64,000 nt of DNA, from positions 54,922 through 118,921 of the forward strand of contig JXTC01000245.1 of the NCBI GenBank assembly GCA_002914845.1, given 5' to 3'. The notes under the pieces were generated by a model, which was given only the letters and a program-made list of their open reading frames with translations, was not told where the DNA came from and ran no database searches. The stretch is from Trema orientale. Its lineage: Eukaryota > Streptophyta > Magnoliopsida > Rosales > Cannabaceae. This document shows, one piece after another, positions 22,742-33,117 of the stretch. Made by a program: the position numbers and the translations under genes. Each line of letters starts with the position of its first letter. Position 1 is the stretch's first letter.

Positions 22742-25129
22742 CTGAAAAAATAGGGGATAATGATGAAAGATATCCATTGGTTTTTTTTTTTTTTTCCGTA
22801 AATGAGAGAGTATTGTGGAAAGTTAAACAAATATCTTGTGTTTATGCCTGCTTATTTGGAAATAAATCTTTGCTTTCTCGATACCCTTCTTTACTTTTGT
22901 TATATATTGTTAAGCTGAATGAATAAAGGTTGATAGAGCAAAAATGGGCCCCACGTGCACCTCAAGAAATGAGAGTGGACGTAAATGGTAGTATTTTTGG
23001 CCAAAATGCCTTTTTTTTTAGTAGTGTCACAATATTAGTAACGAGTAGTCATTATGCCAATAATATGCGGTAGCTCTTAGAAAAATATTGCGACACTTCT
23101 GACAATCTTATTTTGAAAAGTAGTCATAGAAAAGTCATTTTGGCCCCAATTTAATCATCTCTACATTATCGTGTTCATACACGAGTTCATCGTACGATTA
23201 TTGTAGTACATATCATAACGTTATACAGCCCCGAACATTTGTATATATCAATGCCTGACTTTCATTGTGCAACATTTCATAATCTTGTACAGCCATGAAT
23301 GCATTCATGACACTTCCACGCCTGTGTTAGAATCAAAAGCTATTACTTGATAAATAGCATTTTATAATAGAGTTAGAAAAACAAGAAACACATAAGAAAT
23401 ATACAGGCATAAAGCACAACAATGTGATTTGGCGAAAAAGGTCTATATCCACGGACCACACCAGCAATGAACCTTCTTTCTCTTGAGAAAATATGTAACT
23501 CTAAAGCTTTGAACTCATTTTCAATATAAGAGCTTTCGTTTTAGTTTTCTCTCTTACTGGTGATGTTACCCCTTTATTCCCGACCTTCTTTTCTTATAGA
23601 CAAGGTTATAAATTTCTCCTAGTTGTAATAGGATTATATTTATTACCTCTACAATTCCTTGTAAGAATAACTATTAATCCTAGTACAATTAGGATACAGG
23701 ACCTGCAATACAATCTGCAATTTGATCTATATTTTTCTTGAAACTCAAGTCACCAAGTCCACTTTGAAATTGAATCTCTCTTTGACAGAGCAATCATTTT
23801 CTAAGCAGAATCAGACATATCTGAACTTGTATAATGTGTATAAATTATTTTGTTTTCCATCTTTCATGAGGAAGTTGGATTCTATCAAAACTTATATGAA
23901 TCGATCTCTTAATTATGAATATACAACCTTCACTGTCAAGAACTCCCATAAAGTTTTAAGTTCTTTTTAATTCCTAAAACGAGCCTAACTCAGTTTACCA
24001 TGTCTCACTGTTTATCATCTCGGCTTATAGTGCTCATTCCTAGAGTACATACAAGTGCTCCATAAACACATAGAAAAGATGAAACTGAGTGAAGAATCCA
24101 TATAACCTCCAATTTTGATGTTTTAACCTGCAACCCCTTTATGCTTTCATGTCTCCTCATAATATTGGTGTGCCTTGAGCTTTCTCTTTTTTTTTTTTCC
24201 TTTTTTTTTTCACTATTTGAACTAATTGTCTTCTTTTTCTTCGTTTATCTTATCCAAATTGTTGGTCATACTCATGGATCCGGTTCAGAGTTTTGATATC
24301 ACTTGTTAGTTATAGAAAGTTGATTTTATCACGCATTATTATATTACACAATACTAAGATAATTTGGTCTTTTCTCAAATTAAAGAATCTCGAGGTAAAA
24401 ACTGTTATACGATATTATTACTTGGATCAATATACTGTGACTTCGAATAACACGTCACCCTGGAAGAGCAGAACTCGCACATTCTCATAAAAATGGTTTT
24501 TTTAGTAGCCACTTCGCATAAGAAATGACCCTTGAAGAGTGGTGCTCATACAATCGCATAAAAACATATTTTTAGCCGATAAATTAAAAGACAAAGTCAA
24601 TAGATCCATAACAAAAAAAGGATATCACCAGGTAATAGTTATTTAAAATGGAATTGAAGATTGACCTTAGTCATGAGATAATTACTCACAATCCATTAAT
24701 ATTCAAATTGAAGATTGATTTTAACCAGATAATTATTCAATCTTTGCAATTGTTATAATTGTGATATTTATTTAGAATATTTGTTAAGGCCTCCATTATT
24801 GTGCTCTCTCTCTAAGAACCTACTAAAATATTATCACATCATACATCCTTCTGCTCCAATGACCAATATGTCACTCATAATCAAAATAACATACTAAAAT
24901 GCTCTTGGAAGATGTGTTAACATGTTCAAGACAATTTCGATCTTCATCCACTTGTGCAACTGGTTACCGAATCAGTTTTCTCATATTTCTTTTTCAACTC
25001 ACAAAATGACATTTTTATGGTACAATGAGTGACTAAGTCCCTCAAAAGTAGACAAGGGACTTCAGAATCGGCCATTATTAAATTCTAGATTTTAAATACT
25101 CAAATATCTCGTGAAGGTATATGGTCCAT
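22742..25129. other. Intergenic between the tandem GABA-T genes
   Basis: The first 130 bases are the 3'UTR of copy 1 (AATAAA at 22861). The part from about 23325 (TGTTAGAATC...) to 24300 has LTR-like features: a phrase GGTCTATATCCACGGACCACACC similar to the conserved Copia LTR block, and a weak primer-site-like string (TTTTGATATCACTTGTTAG) near 24290. It may be a badly decayed Copia LTR region. No gene is seen. Confidence 0.45.
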
Positions 25130-25139
25130 ATAAACATTA

Positions 25140-26032
25140 GGATTTAATTTTTGGCATGTTTGGTCTTTATATTATTTGTGATTGGTAAAGTGATCCTTGA
25201 ATTATTTATTTTGGCAATTAAGTTATTAAATTTTAAAAACTTTGATAGTTAAGTCTTTTTTGTTAGTGATTGTTATAATATTAGATGGAATTGAGCATTT
25301 TCAAGTCACATACAAGGTTTTTGAAAGTTAAAATCAATATTTTAATAGTACTACTTAAAATTGGAAAGAAAATAATTAAAAATTAATTACAATAAACAAA
25401 ATAATTTAAAAAATTATTTTTTAAAAAAAGAAAATTTAAATCTTTAAAGTTTCTCTTAAAATTTCTTTCTATTTCCCATTTAAACTAATTAGTGTAAGTG
25501 AAATACCAATTTTTTTCACTTAGACAAGTTTAATTTCGTAAAAATTTGAGAAATTATCATTTTTATAACTTGTATTTTGATATTTTGTTCAAATTATACC
25601 TTGTATTCTGGTTATTATCAACATTGACCCTTATATTTAAAATCTGTTACAAATTTATACTCTGACACCAGTTTAGAGCAATTAATTTACTAAGATGCCG
25701 TTTAAAAAATTAAAAATAAACTGTATAAAAACTGATCCGAGAATAAGTTTATTAAATCATCTTGGTAAATTAACTGCTTTAAATTGGTTTTAGAGTATAA
25801 ATTTGTAACAGATTTTAAATTTAAAGGTCAATATTGATAATAATCAAAATATAAGATATAAACTGAACAAATTATCAAAATATTATCTCGGTTAAAAATT
25901 TTAATATTTGCAAACAAAAAAGACTTAATAGCCGAAATTTTTAAAACTTAAAGACTTAATTACAAAAAAGAATAATTCAAGAACTATTTTGTTAACCTAC
26001 GAATAACATAGGGATTGAACATGCCAAAAACA
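25140..26032. mobile_element. Mutator-like foldback/MITE with 10-bp target duplication
   Basis: The element is flanked by the same 10-mer ATAAACATTA at 25130-25139 and 26033-26042. Long inverted arms, about 25152-25262 and 25916-26030, match across more than 100 bases, for example TTTTTGGCATGTT at the left end and AACATGCCAAAAA at the right, then GAATTATT...AATTAAGT and ATAGTTAAGTCTTTTTT with their reverse complements. Duplications of 9-10 bp with long terminal repeats are typical of Mutator-like elements. There is no transposase ORF. A second pair of inverted arms lies inside. Confidence 0.78.
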
Positions 26033-26042
26033 ATAAACATTA

Positions 26043-26303
26043 ACTTTGATTGAACAAATTTAATTATTAGATATTTATATGAGAAATATTATGAGTATTA
26101 TATAGTGTCTAATAATATATAATAAATCGATCTATCATTAATTAATTATAATTATATTTTAAATAAATTTATAACAGACCAATTTATTAATTAGAATCAC
26201 CAACCAACTAACATCACAGGCGGCGCTACAGATGCTAGACACATTGGATGAGACGAGAATATTTATTTGTCAATTAAAATACTCTGTCAGCTTCGTCGTA
26301 TTC
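26043..26303. promoter_or_regulatory. Presumed promoter region of GABA-T copy 2
   Basis: Short AT-rich spacer between the foldback element and the second GABA-T gene. Several TATA-like strings occur around 26095-26125, so no single TATA box can be chosen. The foldback element lies only about 420 bp upstream of the ATG of copy 2. Confidence 0.35.
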
Positions 26304-26405
26304 ATGGACGAAGGTGGACTCAAATACGGGTCTTTTTCCTTTCTTTTGCGCTCACAAACTCACTCACACTACTTACTCTGCAACTGCTATAAGAACTCCT
26401 TATAG
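26304..26405 (+). promoter_or_regulatory. Possible upstream ORF in leader of GABA-T copy 2
   Basis: An ATG at 26304 opens a 33-codon frame ending in TAG at 26405, 50 bases before the chosen main ATG at 26456. If transcription starts upstream of 26304 this would be translated first and could reduce translation of the main ORF. I see no similarity that suggests a conserved peptide. Confidence 0.35.
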
Positions 26406-26455
26406 TGTGCCTTTTGTTAATAGAACGTCCTTGAAAGAGCATCTAGAAGACAAAA

Positions 26456-29400
26456 ATGGCTATCACCCACCTTTTCCGGTCCATTTTGATCAGAACCCAG
26501 GTACTCAAAGTTCCACTAACCTTCTGTTTTTTCTTCAAATTTAATCCCACTTTACTGGGTTACTTAGATCTGTTTGACCCATTTCTTATTTCAATCTTGT
26601 CTTTTTATTTTTATGATTAGTCCATAGAACGAACAAAGATTGCTATAGCTTGTGTTGAGATCAGAGTGATCAAGTGACTAAACTGGATCATGGGATATTT
26701 TTGCATGTTGATTATATCAACAGAGCAAAAATTTCTGAGAACATGTTGTAAGAAACCCAGAACTGAAAAAGAATCCACCATGTATGTAGTCTGTCCAAAG
26801 GAAAATAAAATCAACGACCCTTTTGAGCTTTTACTGATTAATCAGAATTATGAAATTGTTATGCTGCGTTATTCGTCACCTTTTCTTTATTTCCAGCAGA
26901 AAAAGTTTGTACCCTTATTGTTTTTCTACTAGCTGTATTATGAACACATCTAACTTTTATAGGACTTTATAAAATGGCATATAAATATGTGTGTATATAT
27001 ATATATTACACATTTGCTCTTACTTGCAGAGGCCTCTTTCTCGGGCACGTTCACTAGTCACGTTAGATAGTAGAGTGCCATATTCAACCGCTACTATCAA
27101 ACAAAGTAAAGGGTATGTGTCAATTTTTGGTTAAAATGTTTATTACGCATCTAAATTCTCTGTTGTGTAATTCATGTATATGCGCAAGAGCCTAATGTTC
27201 ATGGAGAACACAAGTTGAGTACAATGGCTAGTGTGGACTTAAAGAGTTCAATTGTATAATGTGTATATTTATTACTATATCTTAATAACTTATAGGTACA
27301 AGGGACATGATATGTTAGCACCATTCACCGCTGGCTGGCAAACCACTGAAACAGAACCTCTGGTTATTGAAAAGTCTGAGGTACATACATATAGGTGTTA
27401 GTTCGGTTTCTTATATATTGCTCAGAAATATCTAAGAAATTTGGAAAAACTTTTACTTAATGGTCAAACATTTCAGGGTTCCTATGTTTACGATGTCAAT
27501 GGGAAGAAATATCTTGATGCTCTTGCTGGTCTTTGGTGCACAATATTAGGTACTCATAATCTCTGCACCTTAAAACTGTTCCTTTGCCTATATTGAATCT
27601 GTTGTTGCATCTTTCTGTTTTTATATAGTGCAAATTCACCTAAAAGGTATAACAGGAAGAATGCCTTTGAAGAAAGTGCCAGCTATTAGCTTGTGGCATT
27701 AGTTTCATTTGTTTCTTCGTTTTAAACCCATAATGCTTTTAGCTGTTATAATGTTATTGTTTTTAATATTCATGCGTACGTATAGGCCTGTAGTCCAACA
27801 AAATATAATCGAACTTTGATACAAAACTTTAGCTTCTCTAACTTGTCTAGAGTTGAAAAAACTTGTAGGGGGAAATGAACCTCGACTTGTGGCAGCTGCA
27901 ACTGCACAATTGAATACCTTGCCATTTTATCACTCCTTTTGGAATCGCAGTACAAAACCGTCCTTGGTAATCATGCACTCATCCTCTTTAATTTCATCCT
28001 TGTAATGTACATAATGACGATACAATTTTCATGCTTCTATTTCCTTACCCATCCAATCTGTTGGAACACCGAATTTTTTTAGTGTAGAAGTTCTGTTGCT
28101 TCATTTGACAAATAAACTGATATAGCAAGTGCTGGACTTGTTGAAGAAAGGTACCTTCTTAAGACTCACTATTGGAATTGATAAGTTCCTTTTATCTTAC
28201 AGGATCTGGCAAAGGAGCTTCTAGAGATCTTTACAGCTAGAAAAATGGCTAAAGTTTTCTTTACAAATGGGGGGTCAGATGCCAATGATACTCAGGTTTG
28301 CTGATAATATGCATCTATATATATATGTATATACCCGTACACAGTCTTATCTACTTCCTTTATCAATTGCCCTTCATGATATCAGTGTTATTGCATTTAA
28401 CCTCAGTCCTTAGAAGGCTTGAACAAGTTAAAAACATTCATCTTGGTGAAAATTTGAGAGATGATCTGAGAAAACATAGAACAAAACTGAATGGGAAATA
28501 CATCAAGTTTAATTTGTCGACTCAGTGTTATAATGTAATTAACAGATAACTTCTTTAACCTTTTGTTGCAGGTGAAGCTGGTTTGGTACTATAACAATGC
28601 ACTTGGAAGGCCCAATAAGAAAAAGATTATAGCTCGGGCAAAATCGTATAATTAAGATCCTCAAATGAAGTTGATTGTCTCTGTTTTTCTTCTTCTTGTA
28701 AATGCTTATGTAACCCCTCTTTGATTTTGACAGCTACCATGGTTCAACTCTGATAGCAGCTAGTCTTTCTGGGTAGGCAAAATCTTCTGGAAACATTATC
28801 ACTAAGGATAGACAAGTCTATCCAGTCAGGGTTGTTGATTGACACCAATCAACAACCTTGATCCAAGAAACATATTTTTCTGATCACTGGACAAGCGTTT
28901 TTTCTCTCTTAATTAACTGGTATATTTTCCATCATAGGCTTCCAGCTTTACATCAGCAATTTGATCTACCAGCCCCATTTGTTTTGCATACTGACTGCCC
29001 TCATTACTGGCGCTTTCACCTTCCTGGTTTGTGTTATGTGGTTAAAATCTTCTTTTTTTTTTATTTATTTATTATAAATTCTATTACATTTGTTTTGATA
29101 TGGTGATGTTTATGCTAGGTGAGACGGAGGAGGACTACTCCACCAGATTAGCCAATAACTTGGAGAGTCTCATCCTCAGAGAGGGACCAGAAACGGTAGT
29201 AAAAATGACTCAAACTTTTGGAACTCAATAACTTAGTGGAGAACTTTGGCTGATAAAAAATGGTCAATTTGATTCATTTAGATAGGAGCATTCATTGCTG
29301 AACCTGTTATGGGAGCAGGAGGAGTGATACTTCCTCCAAACACGTATTTTGAAAAGGTAAGTTGCTACCTAGTTGCTTGCCTAGGGATACTCATAAAATA

Positions 29401-32063
29401 TTATTGTCGTTTTCTTATGTTGACATCGTTTTTTCTTGCGGTCTTAGATTGGCTATTACTTCATTAACCTTGGGATATCTTGGTTCATATATCTATATTC
29501 TCAGATAAATTAACCACAAGTAACTGTGATTTCATGTCATGTATGTATATATGCAGATTCAAGCTGTTCTAAAGAAATACGACATTCTTTTCATTGCAGA
29601 CGAGGTAGTTAACGCTTTTGTATTTGAGTGGTGTTATATGGAGAAAGTCCTTTAAAAACTTTGTNNNNNNNNNNNNNNNNNNNNNNNNNNNNNNNNNNNN
29701 NNNNNNNNNNNNNNNNNNNNNNNNNNNNNNNNNNNNNNNNNNNNNNNNNNNNNNNNNNNNNNNNNNNNNNNNNNNNNNNNNNNNNNNNNNNNNNNNNNNN
29801 NNNNNNNNNNNNNNNNNNNNNNNNNNNNNNNNNNNNNNNNNNNNNNNNNNNNNNNNNNNNNNNNNNNNNNNNNNNNNNNNNNNNNNNNNNNNNNNNNNNN
29901 NNNNNNNNNNNNNNNNNNNNNNNNNNNNNNNNNNNNNNNNNNNNNNNNNNNNNNNNNNNNNNNNNNNNNNNNNNNNNNNNNNNNNNNNNNNNNNNNNNNN
30001 NNNNNNNNNNNNNNNNNNNNNNNNNNNNNNNNNNNNNNNNNNNNNNNNNNNNNNNNNNNNNNNNNNNNNNNNNNNNNNNNNNNNNNNNNNNNNNNNNNNN
30101 NNNNNNNNNNNNNNNNNNNNNNNNNNNNNNNNNNNNNNNNNNNNNNNNNNNNNNNNNNNNNNNNNNNNNNNNNNNNNNNNNNNNNNNNNNNNNNNNNNNN
30201 NNNNNNNNNNNNNNNNNNNNNNNNNNNNNNNACTTTGTTTCCTAAAAGCTTAATATCAGGTTATTTGTGGGTTTGGAAGACTTGGAACGATGTTTGGGTG
30301 TGACAAATACAACATTAAACCAGACCTCGTAACTGTAGCAAAGGTAAGTGTCTAAAGTGAAAGAAACTCGGAAGTCATAAGCAAAGAGATTGTTTGCTGA
30401 TACTTAAAACACAAGTATTTTCCTCAGTGTTCTAATACTGGATTAATCTTCAGGCACTTTCTTCTGCATATTTGCCCATTGCGGCTGTTTATGTGAGCCC
30501 TGAAGTTGCAGAAGTTGTGTACTCGCAAAGCAACAAGCTCGGTACGTGGGTCAGAATCATCGCTTTGAAAGTTTCATTCTAGTTATTTCAAGTGTTTACC
30601 ATTAACTTTCATTTCAGGTACTTTCTCCCATGGATTTACTTATTCTGGGCACCCAGTTTCGTGTGCAGTTGCAATTGAAGTGCTCAAGATCTTCAAGTCT
30701 GTTCCTTTCTTTTCTAATCCTCAAATTATTCTCTAAACTAAACTAAAAGTCTAGACCCCATGAATCGTTTACCAATTATATTTTGTGCTTAGCATTGTAA
30801 GATTCACAAAAAACAAAGAAGTCAGTTTTTTGGTTCGCGTTTTGGGTTCTCCCCATAACTGAACTTTTATCGATTTATCTAGCTCAATAAAGGTCCAACT
30901 ATTGAGACTTGAACTTGTTCTAACCTATAGTTTTGATGGTAAGGAAAGTTATTTCTTCCTGTATTGTAGGGAGAGAAATCTTCTCCAGCAAGTGAATAAC
31001 ATTTCACCAATGTTTCAAGATGGTCTAAAGGCTTTCTCCGACAGTCCGATTATTGGAGAGGTATAAGTTGTTTTTTCGGAATTATATGTGTCATTTTGTG
31101 TCAATAAGAAAATGCACAGAGATTTTGGATCCTTGTATTGGTTATTAAGTTTTCAGAATTTAACTCATGAGATTTTGTAGATAAGGGGAACTGGCTTGGT
31201 GCTTGGTACAGAGTTTACAGACAATAAATCACCCAATGATCCATTCCCTCCAGAATGGGGCAAGTTTCTTCCTACCTTTTGTACATATTTAACAAATTAA
31301 GTACTTTATTTTTCGATGTTGAACGACATATAAGTGTCTTCCCGTCTTATTTTTTAAATGAAATGCAGGGATAGGTTCATATTTTGGAGCTCAGTGTGTG
31401 AAGCATGGGATGTTTGTACGTGTATCAGGGGATAATGTTGCGATGGCTCCGCCTTTTATTCTCTCTCCTCAAGAAGTTGACGAGGTAAGTCAAGAAAAAC
31501 CATTCCTCAAATCTACTTCCCCATACCTCTTTTTTCTCGTTTTAAGTAGATGCAGCTTTCTACTGTTTTGTTTCAAGTGATTTAATATTCGCATGGTGAT
31601 TTTGAGATCAGCTTTACTTGCAATATGTTTGGACATCATTATTATATACTTTTTTAAGTTTCGTGATAAATTGTATTATATACGATAATCATGACATAAA
31701 ATACAATGCAATACAAGTTATTTCGTCAAATGATACATTAGTTATTACTTTGTTGAGCCAAAAATATTTTTGCAACACGTCATACAAAGAAATGATACAT
31801 TATTTATTACTTTGTTGAGCCAAAAATATTTTTGCAACACGTCATACAAATTACATAGGCAAGACAATGAATTTTCTCTCAAATATCTAACGCTTTAAAA
31901 TTATGCAAAAGTTCTTATTCCTGTTTTACTATAGACATCAAAGCTTGAAATCACTCTGACTGAATCCTGAATTTGCTGCTATTTTCAGATAATAAGCATA
32001 TATGGGAAAGCGCTGAAGGACACTGAAGAGAGAGTTCAAGAACTCAAGTCTCAGCACAAGTAG
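26456..32063 (+). CDS. 4-aminobutyrate transaminase-like protein, copy 2
   Basis: Tandem paralogue of the gene at 4247-22741, 496 residues. Exons: 26456-26500, 27030-27112, 27296-27380, 27477-27549, 27869-27966, 28203-28295, 28572-28645, 28734-28772, 28938-29026, 29119-29195, 29282-29356, 29557-29604, 30260-30343, 30454-30541, 30618-30696, 30970-31060, 31181-31259, 31369-31484, 31989-32063. Exon 2 is 20 codons shorter than in copy 1; all other exon lengths are equal. By hand alignment of exons 3-19 the two proteins are about 85% identical. The start [15 protein letters not shown] aligns with copy 1. The basic N terminus ([12 protein letters not shown]...) suggests a mitochondrial transit peptide. 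D292 and catalytic K321 are kept. The PLP phosphate loop reads NGGSDAND instead of NSGSEAND, and the motif after the lysine reads [10 protein letters not shown] instead of [10 protein letters not shown]. Intron 17 is GC-AG as in copy 1. An N gap lies in intron 12. AATAAA occurs at 32140. Confidence 0.92.
28830..28857. repeat. Perfect 12-bp hairpin in intron 8
   Basis: GGTTGTTGATTG, loop ACAC, CAATCAACAACC. The stem extends a further 5 pairs outward with two mismatches. It lies in intron 8 of GABA-T copy 2. Confidence 0.8.
29665..30231. other. Assembly gap (567 N)
   Basis: Run of N inside intron 12 of GABA-T copy 2. The same 7-mer ACTTTGT lies directly on both sides (29658-29664 and 30232-30238). 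Flanking exons 12 and 13 are complete and in phase, so no coding sequence needs to be missing. Confidence 0.98.
31728..31850. repeat. 62-bp tandem duplication in intron 18
   Basis: The unit starting AAATGATACATTA at 31728 repeats from 31790, both continuing TTATTACTTTGTTGAGCC and ending CGTCATACAAA. The copies differ at very few positions. It lies in the last intron of GABA-T copy 2. Confidence 0.85.
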
Positions 32064-32773
32064 CTAACTTTAAAAATTAGGTTTTATGTAAACCAGGTCA
32101 CATCTCATCAATATGTGACTGGTAAAACAATTGTATCTAAATAAACCATTGCTTTATCTATGAATATGGTGTAAAAACAGTGGAAATCAAAATGGTATAA
32201 ATACAACATACCAAATTGTTCAGTGGCAACACTTTTAAAAAAGGGTGAAATAGTTAAAAGAACTTTCTCAAACTCAAAAAAAAAAAAAAAAAATAAAATA
32301 AATAAATCTTGATAACATCTTTAACGTTTTAAAAACAATGACAAAACTTAAACTGTTGCCTAGTTTTCTCAAACGTATTAAAAGAAGGGACATTGTTTAA
32401 TCGAATTACGTTTTACATTGTCATGACTAATACTTTGTCAAAACAAAAGAAAAACTAAACTTGAAACCATGCAAAAAGTAGTCAAGTTTAATGAGGGGTA
32501 TCATTTATTCTTCCATCATATTTATACCTGAAAAAAGAGATCAATATTTCATGGAAGAAAAGAGACATTGAATGAATACCAAAATCTAAATAGCATGATT
32601 TTCATTTATTTATTTTTTTCACTCAGTTTTTATTTTTCTAAAATGGAGTACAATCCACATGAAGCCAGTCATACAATTCACATACCGAAAAATGAAAGTG
32701 TTACTTATTTAGCAGATAAGATAATGGTACAAAACACATAGGTGCAAAATCATTGTATTAAGTGGGAACTTTG
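32064..32773. other. 3'UTR of GABA-T copy 2 and convergent spacer
   Basis: It contains the polyadenylation signal AATAAA at 32140 and a poly-A/AAATAAA tract near 32280-32305. The right part is presumably the 3'UTR of the minus-strand small gene that starts at 33117; TTTATT strings near 32602-32615 (AATAAA on the minus strand) may be its signal. No other gene is seen. Confidence 0.5.
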
Positions 32774-33117
32774 TCAGGTTTTGGATTCTCTTCGGGCTTT
32801 TCTTCTTGCCCTCTTTTCCCTGGAGCTTGGTGAGGGCTTGAATACTCCATTATCATCTTCAGAATCTTCCAAGTCTTGGAAAGATTTCTGTTTGAGGTAT
32901 CAGATCACAAATGAAATCATATTGTAAAAAGTTTATATACCATACAAAACAAAAATAATATTTAGCATAATATAGAAAAGAGAAGTAGGTAGAAAGATGA
33001 AAAGGGTTTTGTTTAATGTACCTCTCTGATCTCAGAAAAGCTTACAACATAGAAGGTAACAGCCGCAGCTGCCACTATTCCCAGAACAGGTAGCCCTATT
33101 TGCTGTAACCCATCCAT
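32774..33117 (-). CDS. Small single-pass membrane protein, unknown function
   Basis: Two exons, 33022-33117 and 32774-32887, encode 69 residues. The join is in phase, with a GTACAT donor and an AAACAG acceptor. The protein starts MDGLQQIGLPVLGIVAAAA. Residues about 7-27 form one hydrophobic segment (LPVLGIVAAAAVTFYVVSF). An acidic patch follows (DLEDSEDD, about 37-44). The C-terminal tail is strongly basic (REKRARRKARRESK). I believe short plant proteins of this layout are conserved, but I know of no assigned function. It converges with GABA-T copy 2. The short length and clean splice sites favour a real gene over chance. Confidence 0.8.

Noticed and set aside
23325..24700. A complete decayed Copia element between the GABA-T genes
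   Set aside because: Only LTR-like and primer-site-like phrases are visible; no matching pair of LTRs or coding domains could be aligned, so it is mentioned only as possible.
26314..26544. Open frame upstream of and overlapping the first exon of GABA-T copy 2
   Set aside because: It begins at GTG, not ATG, runs through the splice donor at 26501, and has no similarity to a protein. The frame at 26456 matches copy 1.
29618..30253. Long open frames at the N gap
   Set aside because: They consist of the unknown bases and have no meaning.
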